A program made the position numbers and the translations under genes. The notes below the pieces were generated by a model. The model worked only from the letters and a program-made list of their open reading frames with translations, did no database searches and was not told the origin of the DNA. From Vicinamibacterales bacterium (GTDB lineage: Bacteria; Acidobacteriota; Vicinamibacteria; Vicinamibacterales; JAKQTR01): DNA of 64,000 bases. Positions within the stretch are counted from its first letter, which is position 1, and every line of letters starts with the position of its first letter. Shown here in pieces: positions 54,629 to 64,000 of this stretch. The DNA is taken from NCBI GenBank assembly GCA_025456345.1, contig JALOKU010000003.1, forward strand, positions 57,650 to 121,649. The letters run 5' to 3'.

Positions 54629-56141
54629 GACCCCGACTCACTCCACTCCATTATCTTATCGCTGGCGGACGCTGGTGAGCAGCCGCTCGGCGATCGGCAC
54701 GCTCGCGGCGGTCGTGGCCGCCGTGGTTGCCTTCAGGCTCATGCCCGACGCGCCCCCTGGTTACGAGGTCCAGCTCGAGCGCATCGCCCGCGGACTCCCC
54801 TTGTGGACCGGGCTCCCCTTCGCCGGCATGCTGCTCTCGATTGCGCTGTTCCCGCTGCTCGCTCCCGGCTTCTGGCACCACCACTACAAGAAGGTGGCGG
54901 TGGCGTGGGCGCTCGTCTTCTTCGGGCCGTTCTTCGTGCAGTACGGCGTCCTCGCGGCCATCCGGCTCTTCGAGGTGCTCCTGATCGACTACGTCCCGTT
55001 CCTCATTCTGCTGTGGGGGCTCTATACCGTGTCCGGCGGCATCTACCTGCGCGCGACGCTGGTCGCCACGCCCGCGCTCAATGCCTCGTTCTTCGCGGCG
55101 GGCCTCGTGGTGGCGTCGCTGATGGGCACCACCGGCGCCTCGATGCTCCTCGTCCGTCCGATGCTCCGCGCGAACCACTGGCGGAAACACAAGGCCCATG
55201 TCTTCGTGTTCTTCATCTTTCTCGTGTCGAATCTCGGCGGCCTGCTCACCCCGCTGGGCGACCCGCCGCTCTTCCTGGGCTTCATTCACGGCGTGCCGTT
55301 CTTCTGGACGCTGCGCCTGTTCCCCGAGTACCTCTTCGTCTCGGCCATTGTCCTGGCGGTGTTCGTGGTCCTGGACACGCGCCTGATTCGGCGGGAGATC
55401 GAGAGCCGCCCCACGCACGAGCCGCCCCACCGCCGCACCTCGTTTCAGGTGGAAGGCGCGCACAACTTCCTGCTCCTGTTCGGCATCCTCGGTGCGGTGC
55501 TGCTCTCCGGGTTGTGGCACACGCCGGGGCTCTCGTGGTTCGGCGTCCACTTCGAATACCGGAACGTCGTCCGCGACCTGCTGATTGTCGTGATCGGGCT
55601 CGTGTCGATCGCCTCGACGCCCCAGGCCGTCCGCGAGGACAACGCCTTCACGTGGGAGCCCATCAAGGAGGTGGCGTACCTCTTCTTCGGCATTTTCGTC
55701 ACGATTGTCCCGGTACTGATGATTCTCAAGGCCGGCGCGGGAGGGTCCGCGCGGTTCCTGGTCGCGGGCATCACCGAGCCGTGGCAGTACTTCTGGATGT
55801 CTGGCGTGCTCTCGAGCTTCCTCGACAACGCGCCGACCTACCTGACCTTCATGGCGCTGGCGCTGGGACAGCTCGGGATCGAGACCTCGCAGGTGACCGC
55901 CGCCCTGACGGGGGGGATGCCGGGGCCCGCCTCGGCCCAGTTCGCGATGCTGCTCAAGGCGGTGTCGTGCGGGGCGGTGATGATGGGCGCCAACACCTAT
56001 ATCGGCAACGCCCCGAACTTCATGGTGCTCTCGATCGCGAAGGCCCACGGCGTGAAGATGCCCAGCTTCTTCGGCTACATGCTCTGGTCCGGCCTCGTGC
56101 TGGTTCCGGCGTTCGCGCTGGTGACGCTGGTATTTTTCTAG
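54627..56141 (+). CDS. sodium:proton antiporter / CitMHS-like ion transporter
   Basis: 504 residues, about 12 predicted helices. Membrane blocks such as LGDPPLFLGFIHGVPFFWTL, FLDNAPTYLTFMALALG and GANTYIGNAPNFM are typical of the NhaD/CitMHS-like superfamily. The counter-ion is not certain. The ATG at 54627 overlaps the tsaC start. A GTG at 54675, just before the first helix, would leave room for a divergent promoter, and the AT-rich bases at 54650-54660 support that reading. Confidence 0.85.
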   Translation: MTPTHSTPLSYRWRTLVSSRSAIGTLAAVVAAVVAFRLMPDAPPGYEVQLERIARGLPLWTGLPFAGMLLSIALFPLLAPGFWHHHYKKVAVAWALVFFGPFFVQYGVLAAIRLFEVLLIDYVPFLILLWGLYTVSGGIYLRATLVATPALNASFFAAGLVVASLMGTTGASMLLVRPMLRANHWRKHKAHVFVFFIFLVSNLGGLLTPLGDPPLFLGFIHGVPFFWTLRLFPEYLFVSAIVLAVFVVLDTRLIRREIESRPTHEPPHRRTSFQVEGAHNFLLLFGILGAVLLSGLWHTPGLSWFGVHFEYRNVVRDLLIVVIGLVSIASTPQAVREDNAFTWEPIKEVAYLFFGIFVTIVPVLMILKAGAGGSARFLVAGITEPWQYFWMSGVLSSFLDNAPTYLTFMALALGQLGIETSQVTAALTGGMPGPASAQFAMLLKAVSCGAVMMGANTYIGNAPNFMVLSIAKAHGVKMPSFFGYMLWSGLVLVPAFALVTLVFF

Positions 56142-56158
56142 GAGGAAGGCAGAAGGCG

Positions 56159-56240
56159 CTAGGGGCTGGGCGCTCGGCGCTAGTCAGGCGGGGGTCAGGC
56201 CAGTGGCACGCGCATCTCGCGCTGCCGATCCCCAGCCCCT
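56159..56240. repeat. GGGGCTAG-type repeats and 10-bp inverted repeat
   Basis: GCGCTAGGGGCTGGGCGCTCGG-type units lie at 56155-56184. AGGGGCTGGG (56161-56170) is the exact reverse complement of CCCAGCCCCT (56231-56240), which also provides the MFS stop codon. It lies between convergent genes and is similar to 11731-11757. Confidence 0.5.
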
Positions 56241-57435
56241 ACGATGGCGCGGACGCGGAGGGCCGCCTCAGCGTCACGAGGACGATGCCGGCGAGCAGCA
56301 CAAGGTCCACGGCGAAGACCGCCAGCAGGTTGCCCCGGCTGAGCAGGCCGGCCAGCACGGGGCTGAGCGCGAGGCCCGCCAGCGACGCTCCCGTCAGGAA
56401 CCCGAACCCGGTGGCGTGCGACGCGGCCGGCACGACGCGGCCGCCCGCGGTGTAGGCTGCCGTAATCGCCACGCCGGCGCCGGCGCCCGACACCAGCAGC
56501 GCGGCGCCCATCGCGGCGTCGTTCGAGGCGGAGAGGAACCAGAGCAGCCCCACTGCGGCCGCGCCGGATCCCCCGGCGATGACCCTCGCCGCGTCGGTTC
56601 TTCGCAGCAGCCACTCGCACGCCTGATTGCCGGCGGCGGCGCCCGCGGCCGCCATCGAAAACAGCACGCCGGACAGCAGCACCACCTGCTCGACGCCGCG
56701 GCCCGCGCGGGCGAGGTAGAGCGGCAGGATTGGGGCGAAGCTTCGATCGACGAACGTCAGCACGAAGATCGCCGCCATCATCAGCAGGAACCCGGGGGCC
56801 CTGAGCAGGTCAGCGACGTCACCGCGGGGCGTGGCCGGTTCCGGGCGAGGCTCTCCGCGGACCGGATCCTCGTAGAGCAGGAACACCACGGCGAGCGCGG
56901 CGGCGTAGAAGCTCGCGGTGACGAAGAACGCGCGGCGGATCCCCACCAGTTCCGCCACCACGCCGCCGATGACGGGCCCGAGCGCCGGGCCGAGGCGCTG
57001 GGCCGTCTGCACGAGGCCGATGGCCCTCGCCATGCGGTCGCGGGGCGCCGACTCGGCGGCCATGGCGAGCGTCAACCCGCCGTAACCCGCGAACACGCCC
57101 TGGACGGCGCGCAGGGCGAAGATGTGCCACGCGCGCGTCACATACGCCATCGCCGACATGACGATGACGAAGCTCAGCAGCGACCGCTCGACCATCAGCT
57201 TCCGCCCGTAGCGGTCGGCGAGCCGGCCCCAGAACGGCGAGAGCACCGCGGTGATGGCCGGCGTAACGCCGAGGCTCAGGCCGGCCCAGAGCGCGATCTC
57301 ACCGACGTCGTCGACGCCGAGCTGGTGGATGTAGAGCGGCAGGAACGGCATCACGAGCGTGAAGCCCGTGAAGCCGATGAAGCTGGCCACGGTCACCGCG
57401 AACTGGTTCCGCCGCCACGATGCGCGGTCTCCCAT
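56239..57435 (-). CDS. MFS transporter
   Basis: 398 residues, twelve predicted helices. The loop 2-3 motif GRLADRYGRKLMVERS is at about 70-85, and motif C-like GPALGPVIGGVVAE is near 150. It fits the multidrug-efflux-like MFS group; substrate unknown. The start ATG at 57435 is near the polar N-terminus MGDRASWRRN. It follows glpX by 15 bases. Confidence 0.9.
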   Translation of the reverse strand: MGDRASWRRNQFAVTVASFIGFTGFTLVMPFLPLYIHQLGVDDVGEIALWAGLSLGVTPAITAVLSPFWGRLADRYGRKLMVERSLLSFVIVMSAMAYVTRAWHIFALRAVQGVFAGYGGLTLAMAAESAPRDRMARAIGLVQTAQRLGPALGPVIGGVVAELVGIRRAFFVTASFYAAALAVVFLLYEDPVRGEPRPEPATPRGDVADLLRAPGFLLMMAAIFVLTFVDRSFAPILPLYLARAGRGVEQVVLLSGVLFSMAAAGAAAGNQACEWLLRRTDAARVIAGGSGAAAVGLLWFLSASNDAAMGAALLVSGAGAGVAITAAYTAGGRVVPAASHATGFGFLTGASLAGLALSPVLAGLLSRGNLLAVFAVDLVLLAGIVLVTLRRPSASAPS

Positions 57436-57450
57436 CGACGGCAGGCGACG

Positions 57451-58454
<1,004 letters not shown>

Positions 58455-58458
<4 letters not shown>

Positions 58459-59669
58459 GACTCCACGTCTCCGGCGGCAAACGGCGGCAGCTCGCAGCGC
58501 GTGGGCCGATCCGCCCGGTAGCCGAGCACGTAGTCGGCCTGCATGACGGCGTGGACCTCGCGCGTGCCCTCGTAGATCACCGCGCCCTTGCAGTTGCGGT
58601 AGAAGCGCCCGACCGGGTAGTCGTCGGAGTAGCCGTTCGCGCCGTGCACCTGGACGGCATTCCCCGCCGCGCGCTCCGACGCCACCGTCGAGTACCACTT
58701 GGCCAGGCTCGTTTCCCGCGTCGTGCGCTCGCCGGCGTTCTTCATCCAGCCGGCCTTCAGCCAGAGCAGCCGCGACACCTGGTAGTCGCACTCCATCTCG
58801 GCGATCATCGCCTTCACCAGCTGGTGCTGGCCGATCTCGACGCCGAACGTCTTGCGCTCCTTCGCGTACTTCGCGCTGGCGTCGCGGCAGGCCCGGATGA
58901 GGCCCGTGGCCCCGGCCGCCACCGTGTACCGCCCCTGGTCGAGGGCGAACATGGCGATTTTGAACCCTTCCCCGGGGCGCCCGAGCACGTTCTCCTCCGG
59001 CACCTCCATCTCGTCCATCTTGAAGTAGCCCGTGTTCCCGGCGAGGATGCCCCACTTCTCCTTGATGGTGCCGCTCGAGAACCCCTTGAAGCCGCGCTCC
59101 ACGAGGAACGCCGTCAGGCCCGACGGGTCGCGCAGCTTCTTCTTCTCGAGATCGCTCCACGCCACGACGAGGAAGTGGTCGGCGACATCGGCGAGCGAGA
59201 TCCACATCTTCTCGCCGGTCAGCACATAGCGGTCGCCCTGCTTCACGGCCACCGACTGGATGCCGCGGACATCGCTGCCCGCCGACGGCTCGGTGAGGCC
59301 GAAGGTGGCGATCTTCCGGCCCTGCGCCTGGGGCACGAGGTACTGGCGCTTCTGCGCCTCGGTGCCCCACGTGAGCAGGCTCAGGCAGTTGAGCCCCGCG
59401 TGCACGGACATGATCACGCGCAGCGAGGTGTCGACGTACTCCAGCTCCTCGCTGGCCAGGCCGAGGCTGATGTAGTCCATGCCCGCGCCGCCGTACTTCG
59501 GCGGCACCGAGATGCCGAGCAGGCCGAGCTTCGCCATCTGCGGCAGGATGTCGGGATCGAACCGGTGCTCCCGGTCGAGGTCCTTGATGCGCGGCGCGAC
59601 TTCGCGGGCGCCCCACTCGCGCACCGACTGCTCGAGCAAACGATGTTCGTCGGAGAAGGAAAAGTCCAT
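58455..59669 (-). CDS. acyl-CoA dehydrogenase family protein
   Basis: 404 residues. N-terminal helical, middle beta and C-terminal helical domains are complete. [11 protein letters not shown] is at about 124-134, and the catalytic Glu lies in [10 protein letters not shown] near residue 375, the position of short- and medium-chain enzymes and glutaryl-CoA dehydrogenase. The exact substrate is not resolved. Coupled by ATGA to glpX. Confidence 0.92.
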
Positions 59670-59675
59670 GATGCG

Positions 59676-60485
59676 TCAGCCTAGCACAGCGCCAGACGGC
59701 CTGACCACTTCGACCGGCGCGCCCGCCGCCAGCCCGAGGCGCTGGGCCGCGTGGCCGCCGTTCTCGGCAATCTCGAGGTGATCGGAACTGCCGAACAGCG
59801 CGCAGATCGCGCCCGCGGCCACCCCGGCGTACGTCTCCACCAGGCTGTCGACGGAGGTCGCCCCGGCGGTGATCCGGATCGGGCCCTGGCCGGCCAGGCG
59901 CTCCACCATCGCCCGGGGGATGTTCGTGACGAGGTTGCCGAACCGATCCACCCGCAGCACCGCTCCCGCAATCCGGTCGCCCTCCTGCTGCGCGTGAGGG
60001 ATGTCGAGGCGCACGTACTCGCGAACGGCCGAGCCGAGCGCCTTCACCTCGGCGCCGCGGGCCAGCCAGGCGGCCGCGGGCGCGAAGCGATCGCGGCCCT
60101 CGAACGTCTTGCTGATCGTCGGCCGCGCGTAGCGGCGCTCCGACAGCGACACCACGCGCTTGGGGGGCGTCTCGGCGAAGACCGCCGTCAGCACCCCGTT
60201 GTCGGGCGCCACGAAGCGGTAGTCGCCAGCTTCGGCGGCGAGGCCCAGGCGGCCCGACCCCACGCCAGGGTCGACCACAGCCAGGAAGATCGTGCCTGGG
60301 GGGAAGCACCGGTAGCACGCCGCCAGCTCCAGCGCCCCCGTGAGAATGTCGTGCGGCGGAATGTCGTGGCTAATGTCCACCAGGACCGCGTCCGGGCAGA
60401 GCGTCAGCACGACCCCCTTCAGACTGCCCGCGTAGTGATCGCGAGTCCCGAAATCCGTCAGCATCGCGATAATGGGTTTCGCCAT
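59676..60485 (-). CDS. SAM hydroxide adenosyltransferase (DUF62 / fluorinase-like)
   Basis: 269 residues. The N-terminal [16 protein letters not shown] and VDPGVGS blocks match DUF62 proteins, which hydrolyse S-adenosylmethionine to adenosine and methionine. The Asp near residue 11 and Arg-Asp of [10 protein letters not shown] fit the D-R-H active set. No fluorinase-specific loop was recognised. It starts 6 bases after the methyltransferase-like gene. Confidence 0.9.
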   Translation of the reverse strand: MAKPIIAMLTDFGTRDHYAGSLKGVVLTLCPDAVLVDISHDIPPHDILTGALELAACYRCFPPGTIFLAVVDPGVGSGRLGLAAEAGDYRFVAPDNGVLTAVFAETPPKRVVSLSERRYARPTISKTFEGRDRFAPAAAWLARGAEVKALGSAVREYVRLDIPHAQQEGDRIAGAVLRVDRFGNLVTNIPRAMVERLAGQGPIRITAGATSVDSLVETYAGVAAGAICALFGSSDHLEIAENGGHAAQRLGLAAGAPVEVVRPSGAVLG

Positions 60486-60491
60486 CGTGAC

Positions 60492-61175
60492 TCACCCGTC
60501 CTTTCCCGGCCCGATCGGCCGCCTGAGCAGCATCTCGCGCTGGTGATGCACCAGCAGATGCGACTGGATCACCTCGAGCGGCGCCAGCAGCACCTCGATG
60601 TCCCGCAGCGGCCAGACCTTGCGCGCCCATCGGGCTCCCGGCGCCGGCCGGTGCCTGAGGTGATCGGCATCGACGATCACGTAGCGGCGCGACGCGGCCT
60701 CGTGGCGCGGCCCCGTCGTGAACAGCGCCATCATGAGCCCGCCCGGCCGCAGCAGCGACGCCAGCCTCCCCGCCAGGGCGGCCGCCTCGCCCCGTTCCGC
60801 GTAGTCGAACACGTCCCACGCGAGGATGCCGTCCACAGAGCCGGGCTCCTGCCCCAGTTTCACGGCGAGCACCCCGCCGAGGGCGTCCCCGTCAACGCGC
60901 GCGAACGGCTGGTCGAGGTCGGCGTACAGGTCTTCCGGGTAGAGCTTGCACGCGAGGTGGGAGCCGAGGAAGCCGACGTTCGAACCAATGACCGGGCCGA
61001 GATCCACGATGACCGGGGACGGCGATTCGGCCATCGTGTGCAGGAACGCCCGCAGCGTTCTCGATGGATGCACCGCGCCGCCGCCGTCAGTCTCCGGGCG
61101 CACCCCCCCGGGAAGAACCCGGCGTGCCCGGTTCCACAAGCCGGCCAGCGAGCGGTTGTTCTCGCCGCCCGACAC
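60492..61175 (-). CDS. SAM-dependent methyltransferase-like protein
   Basis: 227 residues. A Rossmann-like core starts with VIVDLGPVIGSNVGFLG at about 55-71, then DGILAWDVFDY (about 115) and LLRPGGLMMALF (about 145), which is the class I methyltransferase order. The glycine motif is not canonical (DLGPVIGSN), so SAM use is probable but not certain. Target unknown. Operon neighbours are bactofilin and the SAM hydrolase-like gene. Confidence 0.75.
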   Translation of the reverse strand: MSGGENNRSLAGLWNRARRVLPGGVRPETDGGGAVHPSRTLRAFLHTMAESPSPVIVDLGPVIGSNVGFLGSHLACKLYPEDLYADLDQPFARVDGDALGGVLAVKLGQEPGSVDGILAWDVFDYAERGEAAALAGRLASLLRPGGLMMALFTTGPRHEAASRRYVIVDADHLRHRPAPGARWARKVWPLRDIEVLLAPLEVIQSHLLVHHQREMLLRRPIGPGKDG

Positions 61176-61192
61176 GGTCTGCTCCTTGCCTG

Positions 61193-61636
61193 TTACGCGC
61201 CGGACGTCGGCGGAATCTTCCAGGACGATGGGGGCTCGGGCGCGGCGGCTCCCTTGGCCGGCGCCTGGCCCTTCCGCTGCATGTCGATGCTGCCCCGGAA
61301 GTGCGCGCCGTCGGCGATCGCCACTCGCGGGGAGACCATGTCGCCGTCCACCGACCCGCTCTCGCGAATCTCGACGGATTCACTCGCGCTGATGTTGCCC
61401 GTCAGTTCGCCGCAGACCACGACCGCCTTCGCGAAGACCTGCGCTTTGATGCGCCCGCCCTGCCCGATGGTCAACGTGTGATCCCGAAGCTCGATCTTGC
61501 CCTCGACCTGCCCTTCGATGAGCAGGTCCTCGCTGCCTTCGAGTTCGCCCTTCACGACAACCGACTTGCCGATCAGCGCGGCGCTCGCCGCGGCCGGATG
61601 CCTGGCCTCGACTGGAGTTCCCATCTCCGACGCCAT
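61193..61636 (-). CDS. bactofilin-family cytoskeletal protein
   Basis: 147 residues. The DUF583 beta-helix core is at about 20-120, with repeated strands such as VVVKGELEGSEDLLIEGQVEG, LTIGQGGRIKAQVFAKAVVV and VEIRESGSVDGDM. Short disordered ends (PPSSWK near the C-terminus). Bactofilins polymerise at the membrane and affect cell shape. The ATG at 61636 has GGGAG upstream; the longer frame lacks similarity. Confidence 0.92.
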   Translation of the reverse strand: MASEMGTPVEARHPAAASAALIGKSVVVKGELEGSEDLLIEGQVEGKIELRDHTLTIGQGGRIKAQVFAKAVVVCGELTGNISASESVEIRESGSVDGDMVSPRVAIADGAHFRGSIDMQRKGQAPAKGAAAPEPPSSWKIPPTSGA

Positions 61637-61833
61637 TGCCACACTCCCTTCCGAACCGCGCCGCAATTCCGGCCCGGCGGCGTCCATCGCCCCGGGCCCC
61701 GTGCGCCGCCGCGTGCTGTCTTGCTGCGCGCAGTATATGGAACCGCTTGGAGGAATGTCCAGAGCGGGGGTCCAGGATTCGGGGCTCCCGCCTTCTCTTG
61801 GCGGCCTGCCGGCCAGCTACGGCGCGGCAAGCG

Positions 61834-61858
61834 GGATTCGGGATTGGGGACTCGGGAA
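61834..61858. repeat. GGGATTC-type tandem repeat
   Basis: Units GGGATTC, GGGATTG, GGGACTC, GGGA follow each other; a related AGGATTCGGGG is nearby at 61774. Such repeats are common in intergenic DNA of several bacterial groups. Confidence 0.5.
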
Positions 61859-61941
61859 GCTGCACGTCGGAGGGCTGATCAACACGGGACGAGGGAACGA
61901 CGGCGCGACGCACCACCGCTGTTCGATGCTGCCGCCGTGCA

Positions 61942-61970
61942 TTGCCCGCTCTGGGAGCGGGTGGTATCGT
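61942..61970 (+). promoter_or_regulatory. candidate promoter of the cysteine desulfurase gene
   Basis: TTGCCC at 61942-61947, 17-base spacer, TATCGT at 61965-61970. The GTG start lies 9 bases after the -10, so the leader would be only a few bases. The -35 equals the one before the C11 gene. Confidence 0.5.
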
Positions 61971-61979
61971 GGGAACATC

Positions 61980-63149
61980 GTGCGCATCTATCTCGACTAC
62001 AACGCGACCGCGCCCGTACCCGCGGAGGTCGCCGACGCTGTTTCGACGGCGCTGCGCGAGTGTCCCGGCAACGCGTCCAGCATCCACGCCTTCGGCCAGC
62101 GCGCCAAGGCTCTGCTGGACGACGCGCGCTCGGCGGTAGCCAGGCTCATCGGCGGCGAGCCCTCCGAGATCGTCTTCACCGCGGGCGGCACCGAGGCCGA
62201 CAATCTCGCGGTGCGCGGCGTCGCGGAGTCGCAGAAGGACGGGGCCCGATCCGCCGTCATCACGACCGCGATCGAGCACGAGGCGGTGTTGAACGCCGTG
62301 AGGCTGCTGGGCCGGCGCGGATGGCCTGTCAGCCTGCTCCCGGTGGGCGCCTCGGGCGTGGTGGCCGCCGACGCGCTGGCTCGCGCGTTCGATGCCGGCG
62401 GCGACAGCGCGCCAGCGCTCGTCTCGGTCATGCTCGTGAACAACGAGCTAGGCACCGTGCAGCCCGTGAAGGCGATGGCGGCGCTCTCCCGGGCCCGGGG
62501 CGTGCCGTTTCACACCGACGCGGTGCAGGCCGTCGGGCGCATCCCGGTGAACGTGCGCGATCTCGGTGTGGACCTGTTGTCGATTGCCGGCCACAAGTTC
62601 GGCGCGCCAAAGGGTGTGGGCGCGCTCTGGGTGCGGCGCGGGCTCGTGCTGCAGCCCCAGTCGATTGGCGGCCGCCAGGAGCGGGGGCGCCGCGCCGGCA
62701 CCGAGAACGTGCCGGCCATCGAAGGGCTTGGCGTGGCGGCCGAACGGGCCGCCCGGCGGATGTCATCCGAAGCGCCGCGGCAGGCCGCGCTCCGCGATCG
62801 ACTGGAGCAGGGCATCCTGGCGAAGGTACCGGGCACAGCGGTCAACGGCGATCCCGGCGCGCGGGTGCCGAACACCACGAACATCAGCTTCGAGGGCGTC
62901 GAAGGCGAGTCGATGGTGATCGCGCTCGATCTGGATGGCATTGCCGTCTCGACCGGGTCCGCGTGCTCGTCCGGAACGCTCGAGCCCTCTCACGTGCTCA
63001 GGGCCATCGGTCTGGCGCCGGCCAGGGTCGAGAGCGCGGTCCGCTTCAGCCTGGGCGAAGGCACGACCGACGCCGAGATTGATCGCGTGCTCGACGTGGT
63101 GCCCGCCGTCGTGGCCCGGCTGCGCGCACGGGGCCGCGGCCGTGGCTGA
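61980..63149 (+). CDS. cysteine desulfurase (IscS/NifS family)
   Basis: 389 residues, PLP enzyme that takes sulfur from cysteine. It opens with YLDYNATAP, has ITTAIEHEAVL (His100), the PLP Lys206 in SIAGHKFGAPKG and the catalytic Cys329 in STGSACSSGTLEPSHVL (short NifS/IscS-like loop). The GTG at 61980 is chosen because the family starts 3 residues before the YLDY motif. It overlaps or abuts mnmA, which needs sulfur for tRNA thiolation. Confidence 0.93.
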   Translation: MRIYLDYNATAPVPAEVADAVSTALRECPGNASSIHAFGQRAKALLDDARSAVARLIGGEPSEIVFTAGGTEADNLAVRGVAESQKDGARSAVITTAIEHEAVLNAVRLLGRRGWPVSLLPVGASGVVAADALARAFDAGGDSAPALVSVMLVNNELGTVQPVKAMAALSRARGVPFHTDAVQAVGRIPVNVRDLGVDLLSIAGHKFGAPKGVGALWVRRGLVLQPQSIGGRQERGRRAGTENVPAIEGLGVAAERAARRMSSEAPRQAALRDRLEQGILAKVPGTAVNGDPGARVPNTTNISFEGVEGESMVIALDLDGIAVSTGSACSSGTLEPSHVLRAIGLAPARVESAVRFSLGEGTTDAEIDRVLDVVPAVVARLRARGRGRG

Positions 63150-63156
63150 GCCCCGG

Positions 63157-63828
63157 ATGCGGGTGGTCGTGGCCATGTCGGGCGGCGTGGATTCGTCGGT
63201 TGCGGCCGCGCTGCTCGTGGAGGCCGGCCATGACGTCGTCGGCGTGTCGATGCAGCTCTACGATGCTTCGCAGGGGGAGGAGCGGTTCGGCTCGTGCTGT
63301 ACGATCGACGACCTGCACGACGCACGCAGGGTCGCGCACGGCCTCGGCATCCCCCACTACGTCGTCAACCTCGAACGGCGGTTCGAGGAGGTGGTGGTGG
63401 CGAACTTCGTCCGCGAGTATGCCAGCGGGCGGACCCCCCTGCCGTGCGCGCACTGCAACAGCGAACTCAAGTTCTCGACGCTGGTCGAGCAGGCCGCCGG
63501 GTTCGACGCGGATTGTGTGGCGACCGGCCACTACGCCCGGGTGACGCGTGACGGCGGGGGCGTCTACCACCTCTTCCGCGGCGCCGACGACCGCAAGGAC
63601 CAGGCGTACTTTCTCTTCGCGCTCACGCAGGCGCAGCTGGCGCGCGCGCTGTTCCCCGTGGGCGGCATCCCCAAGGACGAGGTCAGGCGCATCGCGCTCT
63701 CGCGCGGCCTGCGCGTCGCCGACAAGGCCGACAGCCAGGAGCTGTGTTTCGTGCCCGACGGCGAGTACGCCTCCGTCGTCGACCGCCGACCGCAAGCTGC
63801 CCGCCGATCGGTCCGGCCTGGTCGTTGA
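63157..63828 (+). CDS. mnmA: tRNA-specific 2-thiouridylase MnmA, N-terminal part (frameshifted)
   Basis: MnmA thiolates U34 of Lys/Glu/Gln tRNAs. The PP-loop SGGVDSS is at residues 8-14, catalytic Cys97 in PCAHCN, ATGHYAR near 127, and the second active Cys in [11 protein letters not shown]. The frame then reads into unrelated residues and stops at 63828, about 223 codons long, whereas the family has about 360. Similarity continues in the +1 frame from 63782. The ATG at 63157 is chosen; a GTG at 63142 overlaps the cysteine desulfurase end. Confidence 0.85.
   Translation: MRVVVAMSGGVDSSVAAALLVEAGHDVVGVSMQLYDASQGEERFGSCCTIDDLHDARRVAHGLGIPHYVVNLERRFEEVVVANFVREYASGRTPLPCAHCNSELKFSTLVEQAAGFDADCVATGHYARVTRDGGGVYHLFRGADDRKDQAYFLFALTQAQLARALFPVGGIPKDEVRRIALSRGLRVADKADSQELCFVPDGEYASVVDRRPQAARRSVRPGR
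63780..63793 (+). repeat. 7-bp tandem duplication in mnmA
   Basis: CGACCGC occurs twice back to back (63780-63786 and 63787-63793). Removing one copy joins the two mnmA frames without a gap. Confidence 0.9.
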
Positions 63829-64000
63829 TGCGCAGGGCCGCGTTGTCGGCAAGCATGAGGGCGTACATCACTTCACCGTCGGCCAGCGGAAGGGGCTCGG
63901 GATTTCCGCGGCGGATCCGCTCTACGTGGTGAAGCTCGATGCCGAGCGCAGGCTGGTGCAGGTGGGACCGAGAGCCGCGCTCGAGCGTTCCGCCCTCACC
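63782..64000 (+). pseudogene. mnmA: MnmA C-terminal part in the +1 frame, cut by the window end
   Basis: Open to the window edge. The translation contains [32 protein letters not shown] in pieces ([28 protein letters not shown]), the conserved MnmA central and C-terminal blocks. It has no start of its own, so without repair or slippage it is not translated. The shift may also be an assembly or sequencing error. Confidence 0.8.

Larger units (their letters stand above)
61637..61979. other. intergenic region with GGGATT repeats
   Basis: 343 bases, divergent between bactofilin and cysteine desulfurase, no gene seen. It holds GGGATT-type repeats at 61834-61858 and the cysteine desulfurase promoter. 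Confidence 0.5.

Noticed and set aside
59676..60485. Fluorinase or chlorinase activity for the DUF62 protein
   Set aside because: No fluorinase-specific insertion loop was recognised and no fluorometabolite genes are nearby; hydrolase activity is the common role.

Overview
The window is one contiguous piece of a high-GC, gene-dense bacterial chromosome. Most neighbours overlap by a few bases and many start on GTG or TTG. Several features suggest an Acidobacteriota-type organism, possibly class Vicinamibacteria: a system I cytochrome c maturation operon with a Cys-type CcmE, a TPR-CHAT protein beside a sigma factor and a membrane anti-sigma-like protein, a HU-Der-MerR-tRNA-Pro neighbourhood, and intergenic GGGGCTAG and GGGATTC repeats. 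This placement is inferred from gene content and was not tested by phylogeny. No CRISPR array, insertion sequence, phage or plasmid gene was seen.

Layout. 1-2744: start of an RsbW-like gene, then aroA-aroK-phosphoesterase. 2758-9822 (minus): cytochrome c maturation operon, in transcription order ccmE, ccmF, a zinc-ribbon membrane protein, an exported Ig-like protein, ccmA, ccmB, ccmC, ccmD and a small membrane protein. 9869-19444: housekeeping genes including maf, a DciA-like gene, recA with a clear promoter, tRNA-Phe, an RRM protein, a PpiC lipoprotein, an M28 peptidase, a PLP enzyme and a ferredoxin. 19568-26668: the most unusual block, with a C11 (clostripain-type) protease carrying a C-terminal (K/R)SRYTD repeat tail, a 1014-residue TPR-CHAT protein, an ECF-like sigma factor, a STAS protein and a single-pass anti-sigma-like protein. 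26704-38000: transporter, HdeD, tRNA-Pro, MerR, Der, HU, M50 protease, then priA-udg-coaBC-gmk-yicC. 37997-50787: MsbA-like exporter and an exopolysaccharide locus with two divergent arms. 50762-61636: pgsA-like gene, TPR-SLH lipoprotein, hflX, tsaC, antiporter, MFS, glpX, acyl-CoA dehydrogenase, SAM hydroxide adenosyltransferase, methyltransferase-like gene and bactofilin. 61980-64000: cysteine desulfurase and mnmA, which is frameshifted by an exact 7-bp tandem duplication and runs off the window.

How the parts work together. The ccm genes carry out heme export and ligation, but no CcmG or CcmH is present here. The CcmE heme-binding residue is Cys instead of His, which fits the CcmH-less variant of system I known from archaea and Desulfovibrio. 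The polysaccharide locus encodes the route UDP-Glc to UDP-GlcA to UDP-xylose plus UDP-Gal, a polyprenyl-phosphate initiating transferase and six glycosyltransferases. The protease/sigma block could be a signalling device in which a caspase-fold protease controls a sigma factor. That is a hypothesis from gene order and domain content only.
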